Below, piece after piece: positions 48,501 to 60,728 of a stretch of 64,000 nt of DNA. The stretch comes from Mesodorylaimus sp. YZB2_4 (taxonomy: Eukaryota > Nematoda > Enoplea > Dorylaimida > Dorylaimidae). A program made the translations under genes and the position numbers. Position 1 is the first letter of the stretch. Each line of letters opens with the position of its first letter. The DNA lies in contig JASANH010000606.1 of NCBI GenBank assembly GCA_030248295.1, positions 496,001 to 560,000 of the forward strand, written 5' to 3'. The notes under the pieces are model-generated. The model saw nothing but the letters and a program-made list of their open reading frames with translations, searched no databases and had not been told where the DNA came from.

Positions 48501-51500
48501 GCGTAGTAGGACGGCCTGAACAGAGGGAAATTTAGGGGTGACTGATGGCTGCACTGTTGTGGAACTTACTCGAAACAGAAGAGCGCCAACAAATGCACCC
48601 AAGATTTGGCAGACCATGAAGAATAGTAGAATGATGAAACTCGTGCCGCCACCGAGCCATACGGCCAGGGAGACGACGGGATTATAGTGGCCGCCGCTAA
48701 ACAATATACATAGGAGGATGGGTGGTGAAGGGAAGCAGGCCTAACCTTATTGGAGCGAGACTTCCGTAGAGGAATGCAATTGTAACACCTTGGACCAACG
48801 AGACAATGACCGCGCGTGCTGCCTCTGGTGCTGCGATAACGCTGAGAGAACCTACGAGTTATCATCCTTGAATTGTTGAAAAGCTCTTGTGTGAAGAGGT
48901 CTTACTAGCGAAGACGAGAAGGATGGTCCCCAAAATCTCGGCGCAGCAGGGTCTAACATAATTGCGAAATATAGGGCTGGTGCGAAGAGTCGATGCAGCG
49001 AGCTGGTCGCTGCTTTCTGCGTACTGGGCCCGCAGTTCTTCCACAGTCACCATGTTGTACGAATTGAGCAGGAGTGGGTCAGGGGACACCTAAATAGGTA
49101 CTGACCATTGGCTGCTGTCGAGGTGTTGTCATGACAACAGTGCTAGCACGCAGGATTGCCGCAGTTTATATCAAAATTGTAAAAATAATGCATCGTCTTT
49201 CGTATTTAGGATCACGTTCTCTGATGTCAAAGGAAAGAAGCGAAAGACGGATGACAAAAACTCCGAAAGCGAAGCTAAGAAGGAGATCGTCGTTGAAACG
49301 GTGGTCGTTCCTAGCCCTGGCCCCTACCCTTACTTGCTTCCCAAAAGAAACGCGGTGCGGTTCACGCCTGTCCAAGTGGAGGCTATCCGAGCGGGAATGC
49401 AACCAGGTCTGACCATGGTGAGTGACGGGGAACGGAAAAGGGGTATAGAAAATGAGCATTTGGTCATTTTAGGTGGTTGGACCTCCAGGTACGGGCAAAA
49501 CGGATGTTGCGGTTCAGATCATTGCGAATATCTATCACAATTGGCCGGAGCAAAGAACGTTGATTATCACTCACTCCAATCAAGCCTTGAATCAAGTGTT
49601 CGAGAAAATTATGCAGTTGGACATCGATGAACGCCATTTGCTTCGCTTAGGTATGCGGCTTGGCCTGGCTTGTGCGTAGCTTGTCCGATAACACAGCATT
49701 CCTTCTTGACAGGTCACGGCGAAGAGTCGTTGGAGACGGAAAAAGATTTTAGCCGATATGGTCGCGTAAATTACATATTGGCTAAGCGTCTGGAATTGTT
49801 GGGCGAAGTAGAAAGACTTCAATTCAGTCTGGGCGTGGCGGGAGACGTGTCGTACACTTGCGAGACAGCGGCCGACTTTTTCTTGTATCAAGTGCATGCT
49901 CGATGGGAGGCGTATTTGAGGAAAATCAAGAAAAGGCCCGATCAGGAGCCCGTGTCTGTGGAAGACGTCGGGCGCGAGTTTCCGTTTAGTATGTTCTTCG
50001 CTAACGCTCCCCAACCGTTATTCAAGGTATGGATTGGCTGAAACGACCAGTTTATACGTAGTGATACTAGCCTTGATCTTTTTAGGGGCAGACCTACGAG
50101 GAGGACTATGAAATCGCTCAAAGCTGTTGGCGTCATATCTCTCGCATATTCCAACAGCTGGACGAGTTCAGAGCATTCGAACTGCTTCGCACGGGTCGCG
50201 ACCGAGCCGAGTATTTATTAGTCAAGGAGGCCAAGATCATCGCGATGACGTGTACGCACGCGGCTTTGCGCCGTCGAGATTTGGTGCACTTTGGATTTCG
50301 ATACGATAACGTTCTAATGGAAGAAGCTGCGCAGATTTTGGAAATTGAGACCTTCATTCCCCTGCTGCTTCAAGAACCGCAGGATGGGCGGAATCGATTG
50401 AAGCGGTGGATTATGATCGGCGACCATCACCAGTTACCGCCCGTTATTAAGAATATGGCGTTTCAGAAGTACTGCAACATGGAGCAGTCGTTGTTTGCCA
50501 GATTGGTGGCATTGGGCGTGCCAACGGTCGATTTGGACATGCAAGGTCGTGCCAGACCAAGGTAACGGTCACTGTGATTTACGAGTAACTTCTAATTTTT
50601 GTCTGGTTTTAGCCTGGCTGGTTTGTACAATTGGCGATACAAACGCGTGGGAAATCTGAGGCACGTGGAAATCGCGCCTGAATATCAAGTCGCCAACGCC
50701 GGGTTCGTATACGATTACCAGTTGATCGATGTGGGCGATTACAACGGAGTGGGCGAATCTGCACCGAGTCCTTATTTCTATCAGGTACAACACCTTGTCG
50801 GGAAGATATCTGGGATTTGATTATTGCTATCTTTTAGAATCTGGCGGAAGCCGAATTCTCTGTCGCTTTGTTCATGTACATGCGTATTCTGGGCTACCCG
50901 GCGGAAAAGATATCAATTTTGACGACGTACAATGGACAGAAGCACTTGATCAGAGATGTCATCGGACAACGGTGCACTAATAATCCCTTGTTTGGAACAC
51001 CACATAAGGTAAGAGTGGAACATGGAGCATAGGAAATCTTCGCCAGTGGCGCTATGGACTATAAATTTGAAAAGCGTGATTGCGGCGAGTGAATTAGCTG
51101 ATATGACTGTATTTTTGTTTGTTTCAGGTGACGACTGTCGACAAGTACCAGGGTCAACAGAACGACTATATTATTTTGTCTTTGGTTCGCACGGCGACAG
51201 TTGGTCACTTGCGCGATGTCAGACGTTTGGTGGTGGCATTATCCCGATCTCGTCTGGGCCTGTACATTGTGGCTCGAGTATCGCTGTTTAGGAATTGCTT
51301 CGAATTAACGCCGGCATTCAATGTGGTAAGTGCAATTGACTCACTTTTTGACTAGCCAACCGCATGTCCAATTGCGTGCCTTATACTTCAGCTTTGTCAA
51401 CGACCGCAAAAGTTGCTGCTGCTGCCTCACGAAACGTGGCCAGCGGAAAGGAAGGTACTGTAATTATTTCTGTTGAATAAGTTGGTACTGTACTACTGAT

Positions 51501-52554
51501 CTTTTATTTGTAGACAGGGGATCTTGGTTCGCAATCGGATCACGTACAAATTGAAGACATGAGTCACATGGCTCAGTTCGTTTTCGAATTTTATCGAGCG
51601 AATGTCGAAGTTCTGAGACAGTCCTGGAAGCAGGCTCAAGGAATCTCGGATGAAGATGTGGTACGTAACCCCTCTAATAAGCCTTTTCCTAACTGAATCG
51701 TTCTCCCATCATGGTGTGGGAATCGACCCACTGGTTGGCATGAGACATGCGACGTCACCTTCACTGTGCCCCGCAACTAAAAAATGTGAGAAGAGGCGGG
51801 TAATCGATTTCTAATCTCGTAAAAAGAAGCAGTTGCAGTACTCGTATAAACGGATACGCTTTGATTACCAACAATCCTTTCGAAAAGGCATTTTCTGTGG
51901 TGTCGTTGGCCCACAAAAAATGCCCACGAACCACTCTGCTAACGCTTGGCACCGCCCATAATACCTAATGAAGTAAGCGTTATTTCTTTCAAAATGTAAA
52001 ATGAAATGCAGCTGGACGATCGCGCTTTACTGGATTCGGAGCTGCGCTTCAAGTGTTTTGCCAATATCTGCGCCACCAACCATCGGTAATACGCCATAAT
52101 ACCTGATCAGACTGGTCTGATCCCCCCCCCCCCCAAATAACGATGGAGGAAACGTCGCATGTCTCGATTCCCAGTGCGAAAGTCTGGTGGAGAGGGGGTC
52201 ACCTTATTGGACAAGTGGGAGAATCGTTTTAAAATCTGTTTCGGGCGTGTTGCTCTTTTGTTGCCATTACCAGCTAAACTTTTCGGTAGTTTAGTGACAT
52301 GTGGTGTCAGGGGGAATAAGGGGAGTCACTGTCCTGCTAGGCCAGCGTGGTGCTAAGATTTCTTTCTTCAGGGCTTGAATGCGCAACCATATGAAGAAGG
52401 GCGAGTAGAAACGAATCACGCCGTGGATATCGAGAAAGCTCAGAAGGAAGAAGGAGGGCGAGTCGAGAAAGATATTGAATTCGAAATGATTGATGAACAG
52501 GCAGCAGAGCCTGTGCCTGTAGCTGCACCCGAACCTGAACCTGCTGCTTCATAA
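42543..52554 (+). CDS. AQR: Aquarius, intron-binding spliceosomal RNA helicase
   Basis: SF1 helicase that joins the spliceosome on intron RNA (IBC complex); the C. elegans relative is EMB-4. About 28 exons, all GT-AG and in phase, from 42543-42605 ([14 protein letters not shown]) through 44627-44686 ([10 protein letters not shown]), 44766-44842, 44905-45025 and so on to 52372-52554. The N-terminal ARM-like region shows [12 protein letters not shown] and [15 protein letters not shown]. The helicase has Walker [15 protein letters not shown], motif [33 protein letters not shown] and [19 protein letters not shown], then [18 protein letters not shown] (motif VI). Similarity to human AQR is high throughout. 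Intron 1 (about 2 kb) holds a MITE. Intron 47775-49209 contains a whole aquaporin gene. A 74-nt candidate exon (52012-52085) is listed separately. Confidence 0.96.
43551..44173. mobile_element. Harbinger-like MITE in AQR intron 1
   Basis: A 623-bp element flanked by TTA on both sides (43548-43550 and 44174-44176). Its ends are inverted repeats: GGATCGGTGTCCGGTCAATT... at the left and, reverse-complemented, GGATCTAGGTCAATTGTTCG... at the right. Both continue into CCTACAGTTGTTCGCG. The arms carry many copies of the 8-mer TTGTTCGC. There is no transposase ORF. A 3-bp TTA duplication fits PIF/Harbinger-type integration (TWA), though a chance TTA match cannot be excluded. Confidence 0.75.
47985..49053 (-). 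CDS. Aquaporin A (MIP family), nested inside an AQR intron
   Basis: Six-TM water/solute channel on the strand opposite AQR, lying wholly inside intron 47775-49209. Start [14 protein letters not shown] at 49053 (an in-frame Met also at 49089). Segments in order: [28 protein letters not shown], then half-helix [21 protein letters not shown] regions, and half-helix [18 protein letters not shown] with [20 protein letters not shown]. The last exon ends [14 protein letters not shown]. The first box is NPV and not NPA; the second is a normal NPA followed by Arg. The tail resembles that of the downstream paralogue (LVLAKKERRLLA), so the two are probably duplicates. The start exon and some junctions are inferred. 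Confidence 0.88.
51700..51775 (-). repeat. tRNA-like repeat in AQR intron
   Basis: On the minus strand it runs GGGGCACAGTGAAGGTGACG ... CCAACCAGTGGGTCGATTCCC. A weak A-box and a good B-box (GGGTCGATTCCC) lie at tRNA spacing, but the acceptor stem does not pair well. It is probably a SINE fragment in the last AQR intron. Confidence 0.4.
52012..52085 (+). other. AQR: Candidate cassette exon in the last AQR intron
   Basis: Between AQR exons ending at 51660 and starting at 52372, an AG acceptor (52010-52011) and a GTAATA donor (52086) bracket a stop-free 74-nt stretch reading [20 protein letters not shown]. If included it shifts phase and the next exon stops almost at once (after R-A). It could be a poison exon that lowers AQR output, or an old exon remnant. 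Confidence 0.35.
52122..52134 (+). repeat. Poly-C tract (13 bp) in the last AQR intron
   Basis: Thirteen consecutive C residues, close to two imperfect copies of CGCC(C)ATAATACCT (about 51953 and 52091). Confidence 0.7.
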
Positions 52555-52925
52555 ATGCTGTGCGGTTATGCTCTGTCTAAGTTGATGTGTTGAAAAGCAA
52601 GCAAGGAAAGCCTCGACGCGTAGCCGATCGACACCAAGTTATGCTGCATTTTAATGGGCTGGGCAAACTGTTTTTAGAATGATTGAGATGCCAGAATGAT
52701 AAGAGGATCTGAAGGAGGCTAGGCGCCATGCTGCGAACAAATATGTGCTGGCGGCCCTGTTTGTCAATCTCGCTCTCTGACAAAGCTTATTAGCTGCCTC
52801 TTGTTGGAAGTGTCCCAACGGTGTCAATACAGGAGTGCATTCTTTCTGGGTCTTGGCAGTTATTATACTTGATAAGCAGCAAAATAGCATTGACATATCC
52901 ACATAGTGAACGATAGAGACTAGCG

Positions 52926-54080
52926 TCAGGCGAGGAGGCGTCGTTCCTTCTTGGCTAGGACCAATCTGAAAAACAAAGCAATAAAGTCAGTGGGCCGCTT
53001 TGAGTGGCAATAAAGTATAATTGACTTGTAAAAGAGGGCAGCGATAATGGCGCCTCCGATGGGGCCTGCCCAATAAACGTAATGGAATTCCCAAGGAAGA
53101 CGCGAAGTGCCCCCAAATATGGAGGCGGCGATGGATGGGCCCAGACTGCGTGCAGGGTTCATACTGGCCCCTGTAATGTCCCCTCTGCAAAAGGAGCAAC
53201 TGTACATGGGGCCGAAAGAGAGGGCTGGGGGGATGCTCACGCAGCGAAGATGTCCACAGCGAGGGTAAAGCCAATGGCCAGTGGGGCGAGGGTGTTCTTG
53301 CCGTCCGAGTCCACAGCAGCGCACAGGACTGTCAGGACCAGAAAATAGGTCAGAAGAATCTCCAGCACGACGGCCTAATTGGGAAGAGGAAGGTTGTTGA
53401 GTCGATTGTGCTGGGCAGTCCTCACCTCTCCAGGATCGACTTTATTTACGCCCGGCAGATTGCCCAATGTGGTGATGCCGTTTCTGTTCGCGTAATCGGG
53501 CGATACGATCTGGACACAAGGCACCTTCGCAGAGTGCTGAGTGCGTGCCTAGACTGACTTACCCGCACGAACAGGGCTCCAAGGAATCCACCCAATAGCT
53601 GGAACACGACATAGAGCACAGCCCGGACGGGGTGAATGGCGTTGCTCAGTGCAATGCCCAGGGTGACGGCTGGGTTGAAATGACCACCACTGCAAGATCA
53701 GAGTGACAGTGGGCACGCTACATTATAATGATCAGAATCGGGGCGGGTTACCTGACGGGGCCCAAACTGATAACCAACAGGGCGATGGTTAATCCGTGAG
53801 CGAAAGCTGCTCCAATGAGGTTCGTTCCCGACAGGGAGCCTAAAACAAGCCCTATGTGCAATGGTTCAGGGAATGCACATGCGCCCGACTTACCGATAAA
53901 AACGAACATGAAATCGCCTAAGAATTCAGCGAAACAGCCTCTCGATGTATCGAACCACCATCCCCTGGACAGGGGGGCGGAAGAGGATGTTATACTGCTC
54001 GTCGTCGACATGCTTCCCACGGGGAATGGCAAATACGCCTTCTTATCCTCGGTCTCGGTAGGAGCCGTCTTTTTCGTCAA
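52926..54080 (-). CDS. Aquaporin B (MIP family), orthodox NPA motifs
   Basis: Second six-TM channel, same orientation as aquaporin A. The start at 54080 reads MTKKTAPTETEDKKAYLPFP, giving a long hydrophilic N-terminus of about 45 residues rich in Ser/Thr. Then WWFDTSRGCFAEFLGDFMFV, LIGAAFAHGLTIALLVISLG, half-helix B SGGHFNPAVTLGIALSNAIH, TMs (LEILLTYFLVLTVLCAAV), half-helix E GASMNPARSLGPSIAASIFG, and FHYVYWAGPIGGAIIAALF. It ends LVLAKKERRLLA. Both NPA boxes are intact and the second is followed by Arg, which fits a classical water-selective aquaporin. It lies 372 bp downstream of and convergent with AQR. Confidence 0.92.
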
Positions 54081-55823
54081 CTGAAAACGCTCCGATTACA
54101 AGCTAGCCTATATAAGATGGGTCACCGCGATAACACTTACAGCATAAGGTGTGCTTATCCTGCCGGGCGCTGTTGATGAAGATAGCGCAAACGCGCGGGG
54201 CTGAGGGCGTATCCGACTCATGGTTGATGCCGACAAGATATCAGTTGACTGGAGCGAGGAATGGAATGTCCTGGGCGCCTAGTGAACGTGAGGTGGACTG
54301 AGATTTCAGCATGAATGAACACCCCCTCAATCGAGCTTGATGAAACATTCAGTTGTCCACATAAAGACAAATTTCGAACAGGCTCAAATAATTCATGATC
54401 GCAGCTGGCTATGCACATTCCAGATGCATGAAAGGCGAGGTTGCTAAGGCGTCGCTGGAGTAGCTGCCAAAGAAATTGACAGGACTGATTGCTTGTGGGC
54501 ACTTCATCCATAATTTACAGCTTGACCTGGTGACCGTGAAAATGATTGCGGCCATAAATGCTTTATCTGGGCAACCCGCAATGGACATGGCGGAAGTTGT
54601 CACTGGCACTTTCGGAGAGGCAGCACAGGCCATGAGTTCCGACTGCTCCTCTCATGGTGGCACCCAGCTGACATGTGATAGAGCTTGGCTTCACGCTTGG
54701 TTTTGCCATTAGCGATAAGGAACTTGGTAACTTTTCAGCGTCGATAAGCATCGCCTGACACTCACTGGCAGTGCCACCTGAACTGTGGTCATTGCCTTAT
54801 GGGGCTTATCATTCTAGCATTATAATGCAATGCTCCCACCATCTGAGCTGCCTGCCAATGCTGACCACCAAAACAGCTGTAAACACGTGCTGACTGTGAG
54901 TCTACATCGGGCTTGCGGGAGGTATGACTTGGGTCTTTGGACGGAACATGCACAATCTCGATGATGGTTTGATAATTTTTAGCGTGATAGTGAATTCGGC
55001 TGCAGGGAATATGTTCGAATGCGTACTGAAGCATGAACAGTCGGACCACACGATTTGCATTTGCATGTTTGCACCCAGTCATTTCACCATTACTTCTTTA
55101 CCGTCTAAGTACCTAATTAATAAAAAGTAGGTTTCCTCTACCAAGGTGGGAGTATAAGGCACAGACAGAACATCAATACCTCAATAGACATCTGAAGCGC
55201 CACCTTAATAGCTTTCAGTGTTTGAAGCTTTCTCGGGGCCTGACAGCATGCTGTAGGCATCATCTAGGTCCACATTTGAATTCTGCTGGCTGGAATGACA
55301 GATGACGGCTGTTGCCCATGATTCTTCATGACAAGCCAGACTCATTGTCAGTCAAGGCTCCGTCAATGCACACACGTGTGGGAACTTGCTGAGCTTACGA
55401 TTAGTAAATTTGGCCGAGAAGTGTAAAGGAATCCTCATCGTTAGGGGCACTACTCACATGTCACTCACGCATTTTACTCCCTAAGGGACACGAAACTACT
55501 ATAAACCTTGCATTTTCATGATAAGAAGGTCTTATGCGGACCTGCTTGATAATTATACCCTGATCAATGAGCTTATAAAACTCCGAACTTTAAATTTAGC
55601 GGCTATTTGTATAATGCTAACTGTACCTGACGATATGAGCGGGATACTGTGGTGCGTTTTGGGGCCTGTTTTTTAGTGCCAGCCAGCCGCCAATTGGCGG
55701 CAGCTGCAGCTCAATGATCTGCGATATTTGTTTTCGGGTAGTGAGTCAAGAAGTTTGAATCGAATGTGGTTTACCCCGCGTCAGTCCAGGCGGTGAGGAA
55801 GCGTGTTCGAACGGTCGTCCAAG
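54081..55823. other. Intergenic region, no supported gene
   Basis: About 1.7 kb upstream of USP8 and of aquaporin B. A 16-bp perfect palindrome GCCGCCAATTGGCGGC lies near 55687. No ORF with recognisable features was found; regulatory sequence for both divergent genes is likely but not identifiable. Confidence 0.4.
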
Positions 55824-58800
55824 ATGCCGGCGAAAGTCCTGAAAGACCTTTATTTGTACCGCGATACGGACGATCTTCAGAAAGCGGCGGGGGGTCTCGA
55901 AAATTCGAATTTTTCCAACATCGGGTATAAAAAGTAAGTTATGTTTGTTATGAAACTTCGCAGACTGTGCTTGAGGATGGTGATAACTTTGTAGGCTGTT
56001 GGACAGCGCGCTGAAATGCTTCGACAGTGCCAAGTTAGCGGAAAACGAAGGCGACGAGGAACGTGCTTTTGTTTTGTATTCTCGAGCTTTTACAACTTTC
56101 CAAGCTTCGCGAAAAGCTCGAGATTACGACAGCAAGAAAGATGCACCTCACGTAAGTAATCTTTGGGGCTGTACACCCGGGATCGCTGTAGCTGTCGGTT
56201 TGTTTTAGTGGAAAGCAATGGGCGGGAAAGAAGCATCGACAGCGCTCGAAAAAGCGGAAACGATATTCAAGAGTTTAAATCGGCGATACGAATTAAGAAA
56301 ACAGTCGGAAGTCGCTGAAATAGCTGAGAATGTTGTGCAGTATTGTGGCGGGAATTCACCTAATTCAAACTCGTCTCTAAAAATAGCGAGTGCTGGAGGC
56401 GATTCGTCCGACAAGGTGTCCGAGGATGGCTCATTAGGTAAGAGAACACCTTTTTTGTTGCCGGAATAGTCTGAACATCGGAGTTTTCAGGCCGAAATCC
56501 AAAAGAAGTGAACACTATTTCGACCTATGAATTGTATCAAGAAATTCTGAAACCCACGCCGACCTTTCTTATTTTGGATATCAGAAGCCGCGAGGAATAC
56601 GAATCGTGTCATATCAAAACTACGAACTGCATCAATATCCCGGTGAATGAAATGCGCAATTGGTAAGTGAGAGTGGTCTTCTGCCTTTGCTGTCATCGAC
56701 TGATCGTGTCTTTTTAGTTACACTGCTAATCAGTTTGAAAACAATTTGCCTATCGCAGTGCGAACGCAGTTTCGGCAGCGACACAGTTACCAACACATCA
56801 TCTTAATCGATGCTCGCAGTGAAGATGCAGAGGTGGCTTTTCAGCAAGGCAGTCCACTTGGTGTGCTTAGTGCAGCTCTTTATGAGGTAGGGTAACAGGT
56901 TATTACAAAGTCTCACTGATGTCTGAATGAAATATTCTTCTAGTTTGATAACCGTCCCACACAACGACCGCCTCGTTTGCTAGTCGGAGGCTTCGATTCG
57001 TGGTTTATCCAATATCCTTCATTGAGTACAAACTCGAACTATCAATCCTCTCCTCCGAATGGGTTCGAAACTGGAACATCTTACTTTCCGAAGGGTAACT
57101 ACAAATTTATTCTGTTTTTCAACCACCATTACAGCATTATTTTTTTAGAAGCGTGGTCGTATCCAGATTTTGACAGTTTTTTCGCCGAGCAGCTAACTCC
57201 TAGCGAGCCAGTACCGCCGCCGTCCATGCCATCTATTCCTGACCGTAATAAGAAGCCGATGCTCAAGAAACCCTCAACGAACAGCGATCGTGGGTTGGTC
57301 GACGACATGGGCGATTATGTTCAGTTGAATATTCAGCCTGAGTCAGTCTCGTCTGGGGCAGACAGGAGCAGAACGATGGATCAGACTCAGGAGGTGTTTG
57401 ATAAAGCGGCGAGTAAGCATATTGATATGCGCGATCATTTGGAATCAATCAAAGCAAAGTTTCGGTCAGTTGGCATTGGCAACGAAGATAGCTACCAAGC
57501 GGACGAGCATGCGAAGACATCTGAAGCACATCGATTTGACGAGCTTTTAGCGAGATGCGAAGAGAAAGAGTCCGAGATCAGGCGCATGCAAGAAGTCCAA
57601 CGTTTACGTCGTATGAAGCCGTCTGTGGAAACTATGCAGGCGCGCCGAGAGGCAGATGAAGCCAAAGCAAAGATCGCGGAATTGGAAAAAGAGATCGATT
57701 CTTTAGCGCGTCAGTTGCAGTCAAAAGAGCGAGAGGAACGAGAGCGAACGGATGCGGAAACTCGAAAGCGACTTGCTGTCGTCGATCGCCTTCGTCAGGA
57801 AAGGAAAATGCGGGAGGCTAGCATAGCTGAAAAACCGACTGAGCACGACCTTGATGCTGGCATCGACGATAGATTTCGGATGGGTGCTCGCGGGGGCGCG
57901 AGGGCTGCCGTGGAACCAGAACCCGAGGAAGTGCAGCAAGGCAATCTTCGTCGTTCTCAGTCTACACCTCACGTTAACAGAACGCCGGAAGAGGAAGAGC
58001 CCTCCACTACTCCAACGGTCGAGCCTGCGAATCGTGTCATAAACAATCCTCCAAAGCCGCAGATGCCAGTGCCAGACAGGAACACGAAACCGATTGTAAG
58101 GTGAGTCATGGATCAAACAGGGCAAATAATTTTCGGGCTCATGGTGCCTGCTTCATATTTTTGGCGTCGATGTGACTAATTCCATTTCCATTCAGGGATT
58201 ACGATCCAGATCACCTGGAACGTCTCGAACTGGGATTCTACTCGAACGAAATTGGACGTATACAGGGCCCAGAGGGGCGCGTGGTAAGGCTTAGTGTGTT
58301 GATCCTATCTACATTTGGCGGTTTTAGTGGTGACATGATTAATTTTCAGAGCCCTGGATTGACCGGTTTGAAGAATTTAGGCAATACGTGCTATATGAAT
58401 AGCACTGTTCAATGCTTGTCCAATATTCCGCCGTTCGCGGCTTATTTTGTCCACGGGAAGTATCGTCGAGCTATCAACTAGTGAGCTCACTATGCATTCA
58501 TTACTCGCGGCGAAGCTAATAGCTCTTGCTGTTTAGCACGAATCCGCTTGGATCGAAAGGCGAAGTTGCTCGAAATTTTGCCGTTCTGCTTGGTGCAATA
58601 TGGGAGGGTCGTTTCAAGTATATAATCCCCGTGCGTTTCAAGGTAGGTGGTCCCATCTTTTAAGCGTATACGTTTGCACGAATGGCATCATTTCTGTTAA
58701 GCAAGTTATTGGGAAAGTGTCAAATGTATTCGCCGGATATGACCAACAAGATTCGCAAGAATTTTTGGCGTTTCTTTTGGATGCGCTTCATGAAGATTTG

Positions 58801-59900
58801 AATTTGGTAAGGACGTTGGGTTAATATCTTGCCCGTAAGAGCTCTTATTGGACCCCCTACCTGCTACAGGTAAAAGACCGAGGCCCGATTCCTGAACAGA
58901 ATAACGAGGGTCTCAAAGATGAAGAAGCCGCTCATCGGGCTTGGATCAATCACAAACGGCTGCACTCGTCGTACATCGTCGATATGTTTCAAGTAAGGAT
59001 TCGATTATGCATGTTTCCATTCACTTTAGAGAGCTGGGTCCGCACTGCTTCAGGGACAATATTTGTCGGTCGTAAAGTGTCGAGTGTGTCACCGGGAGTC
59101 GAGGACATTCGATGTTTTTATGTATTTATCACTCCCAATTCCATCCGATCGAAAGTGCAGACTAGAAGTAAGGCTTTTTGCTTCATTTCTTGTAAGGGAC
59201 CTCTGCAGCTCTGGCGTACTTTTAGGACTGCTTACAACGATATTCAGCCGCTGAGGAGATGACGGGTGACTGCAAGTGGCTTTGTTCATTCTGCAATCGG
59301 AAGAGGGACGCTGTCAAGAAAATCTCGATTTGGAAATTACCGAAAGTTTTACTAATCCATTTGAACAGGTATATATTCCCCTTGTCCCTAAGTATTTGTA
59401 GTCACTGTCCCTGCCGCGCTGTACGCAGGTTCTCTTGCAATGGAATGTGGCGTCAAAAGCTTCAAACCAACGTCGACTTCCCGACTAATCGGTTGGACAT
59501 GAGCGAGTACTGTCAAGTGCCTGGATCGACGTATACTTTGCTCGGAGTCTCGGTAAGCGCTTATCTGTTCATTAAGTGTTTTCAGTTGTCTTACGGGAGA
59601 CACCTTTCAGAATCACTATGGAACAATGGAAGGCGGTCATTATACTTCTTATTGCAAGAATTCGAACGATGGCCGATGGTACAAATACGACGACCACGAT
59701 GTCACGCCCATTTCCCAAGGATCCGTGAAAGTAAGTGGCACACAACGTTTATTTGATTCTTTGGATATTTTGTCGAGTAGACTAGCCTAGCATGGAGGGG
59801 GCTATGAGGTCTTAGTAAGTCTGACATTGTGTTATAGACTTCTGCCGCATATATTCTCTATTATATCGCGGAAGATTTCACGATGGAGTTGCGCCGATAA
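55824..59900 (+). CDS. USP8: Ubiquitin carboxyl-terminal hydrolase 8 (UBPY)
   Basis: Endosomal deubiquitinase that acts with ESCRT-0/STAM to recycle receptors. Start [15 protein letters not shown]. The N-terminal dimerisation domain follows ([13 protein letters not shown]), then a rhodanese-like domain ([17 protein letters not shown]), then a large exon (56977-58100) with two [IV]PDRNxKP motifs and a coiled coil ([20 protein letters not shown]). The RSQSTPH segment matches the vertebrate 14-3-3 site RSYSSP. The catalytic domain starts [20 protein letters not shown] (Cys box), continues [20 protein letters not shown], a CxxC Zn ribbon, and [17 protein letters not shown] (His box), and ends [13 protein letters not shown]. 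The domain order equals human USP8. Many short introns; exons were followed but not all listed. Confidence 0.94.
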
Positions 59901-60728
59901 ACCGTGAGAAAAGCTCGGTTTCATTGGTTTCGTCGATGGCTTTTTTGCTCCCCTCTTTTTATGTATGATAGGTGGATAGAGTTTTTTTACGCAAAGATAA
60001 TTATTCGCGGTGATAAGTGAGCCCGTCGTGTTCATTGGTGTAGGTATATGTAAAATGGTTCATTTCTATAATTGGTCTATAAGGTGGATTTTATTCGGGT
60101 TTTCGTGAAAAAAGTAAAATGTCAATGTTCTGATGATAAGACTGGAATGTGTGGTGTCCCGAATGAACTTACAAAATGACTGGCGCGATAACTGGCGCGG
60201 CCGGGTGGGGAGTGGTATCTCGTGACAGCGAGTGGGAGTGAGTGTATAGAGGCCGTAAATGGCAGGGGTTTGACTGTTTGCTAGAACGCGTCAGTATCTT
60301 CTTCATTGGTCGTCATTCGCCTTGCTGTGCCGTTTCGTCAACAGAACTCGTTCTGGCCAAACTCGTACTCGCCGCTCGATTCTCCGCGACAACCGGCTGT
60401 TTCTGTCCCAATGCAAACTGTTCTCTACAATTCGACGGTCTACATTTTGGTGACGTTGCGCGTGTTACAGAAAGGAGCGCTCGTGCTGGAAATGGGGCGT
60501 ACGGTGGTCCGGGAGGGTGACAGGCCTAACAGCCGTGTTGGCCAATGTAGCTGGCAGGAGTGAAGCCAGTGATAATGATGATGCACTCGGCGACGCTTCG
60601 CTCATGATTCCGTTAGCTAATGTTACGTGCGCAGGGGCCGGTGTGAGAGCGATGATAAAGATCGTGTCCCCAGTTAGTCATCCAGTCACCGGGTTTGAAA
60701 TGTTTACTGTAGTAGGAAGGAGTTCAAA
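59901..60728. other. Intergenic region / MAP3K 5' flank
   Basis: About 830 bp between USP8 and the MAP3K start on the same strand. Short ORFs at 60.24-60.83 kb are not recognised and are probably 5' UTR or spacer. Confidence 0.4.

Noticed and set aside
53082..53348. 88-codon plus-strand ORF over aquaporin B
   Set aside because: It is antisense to clear aquaporin exons and has no independent support.
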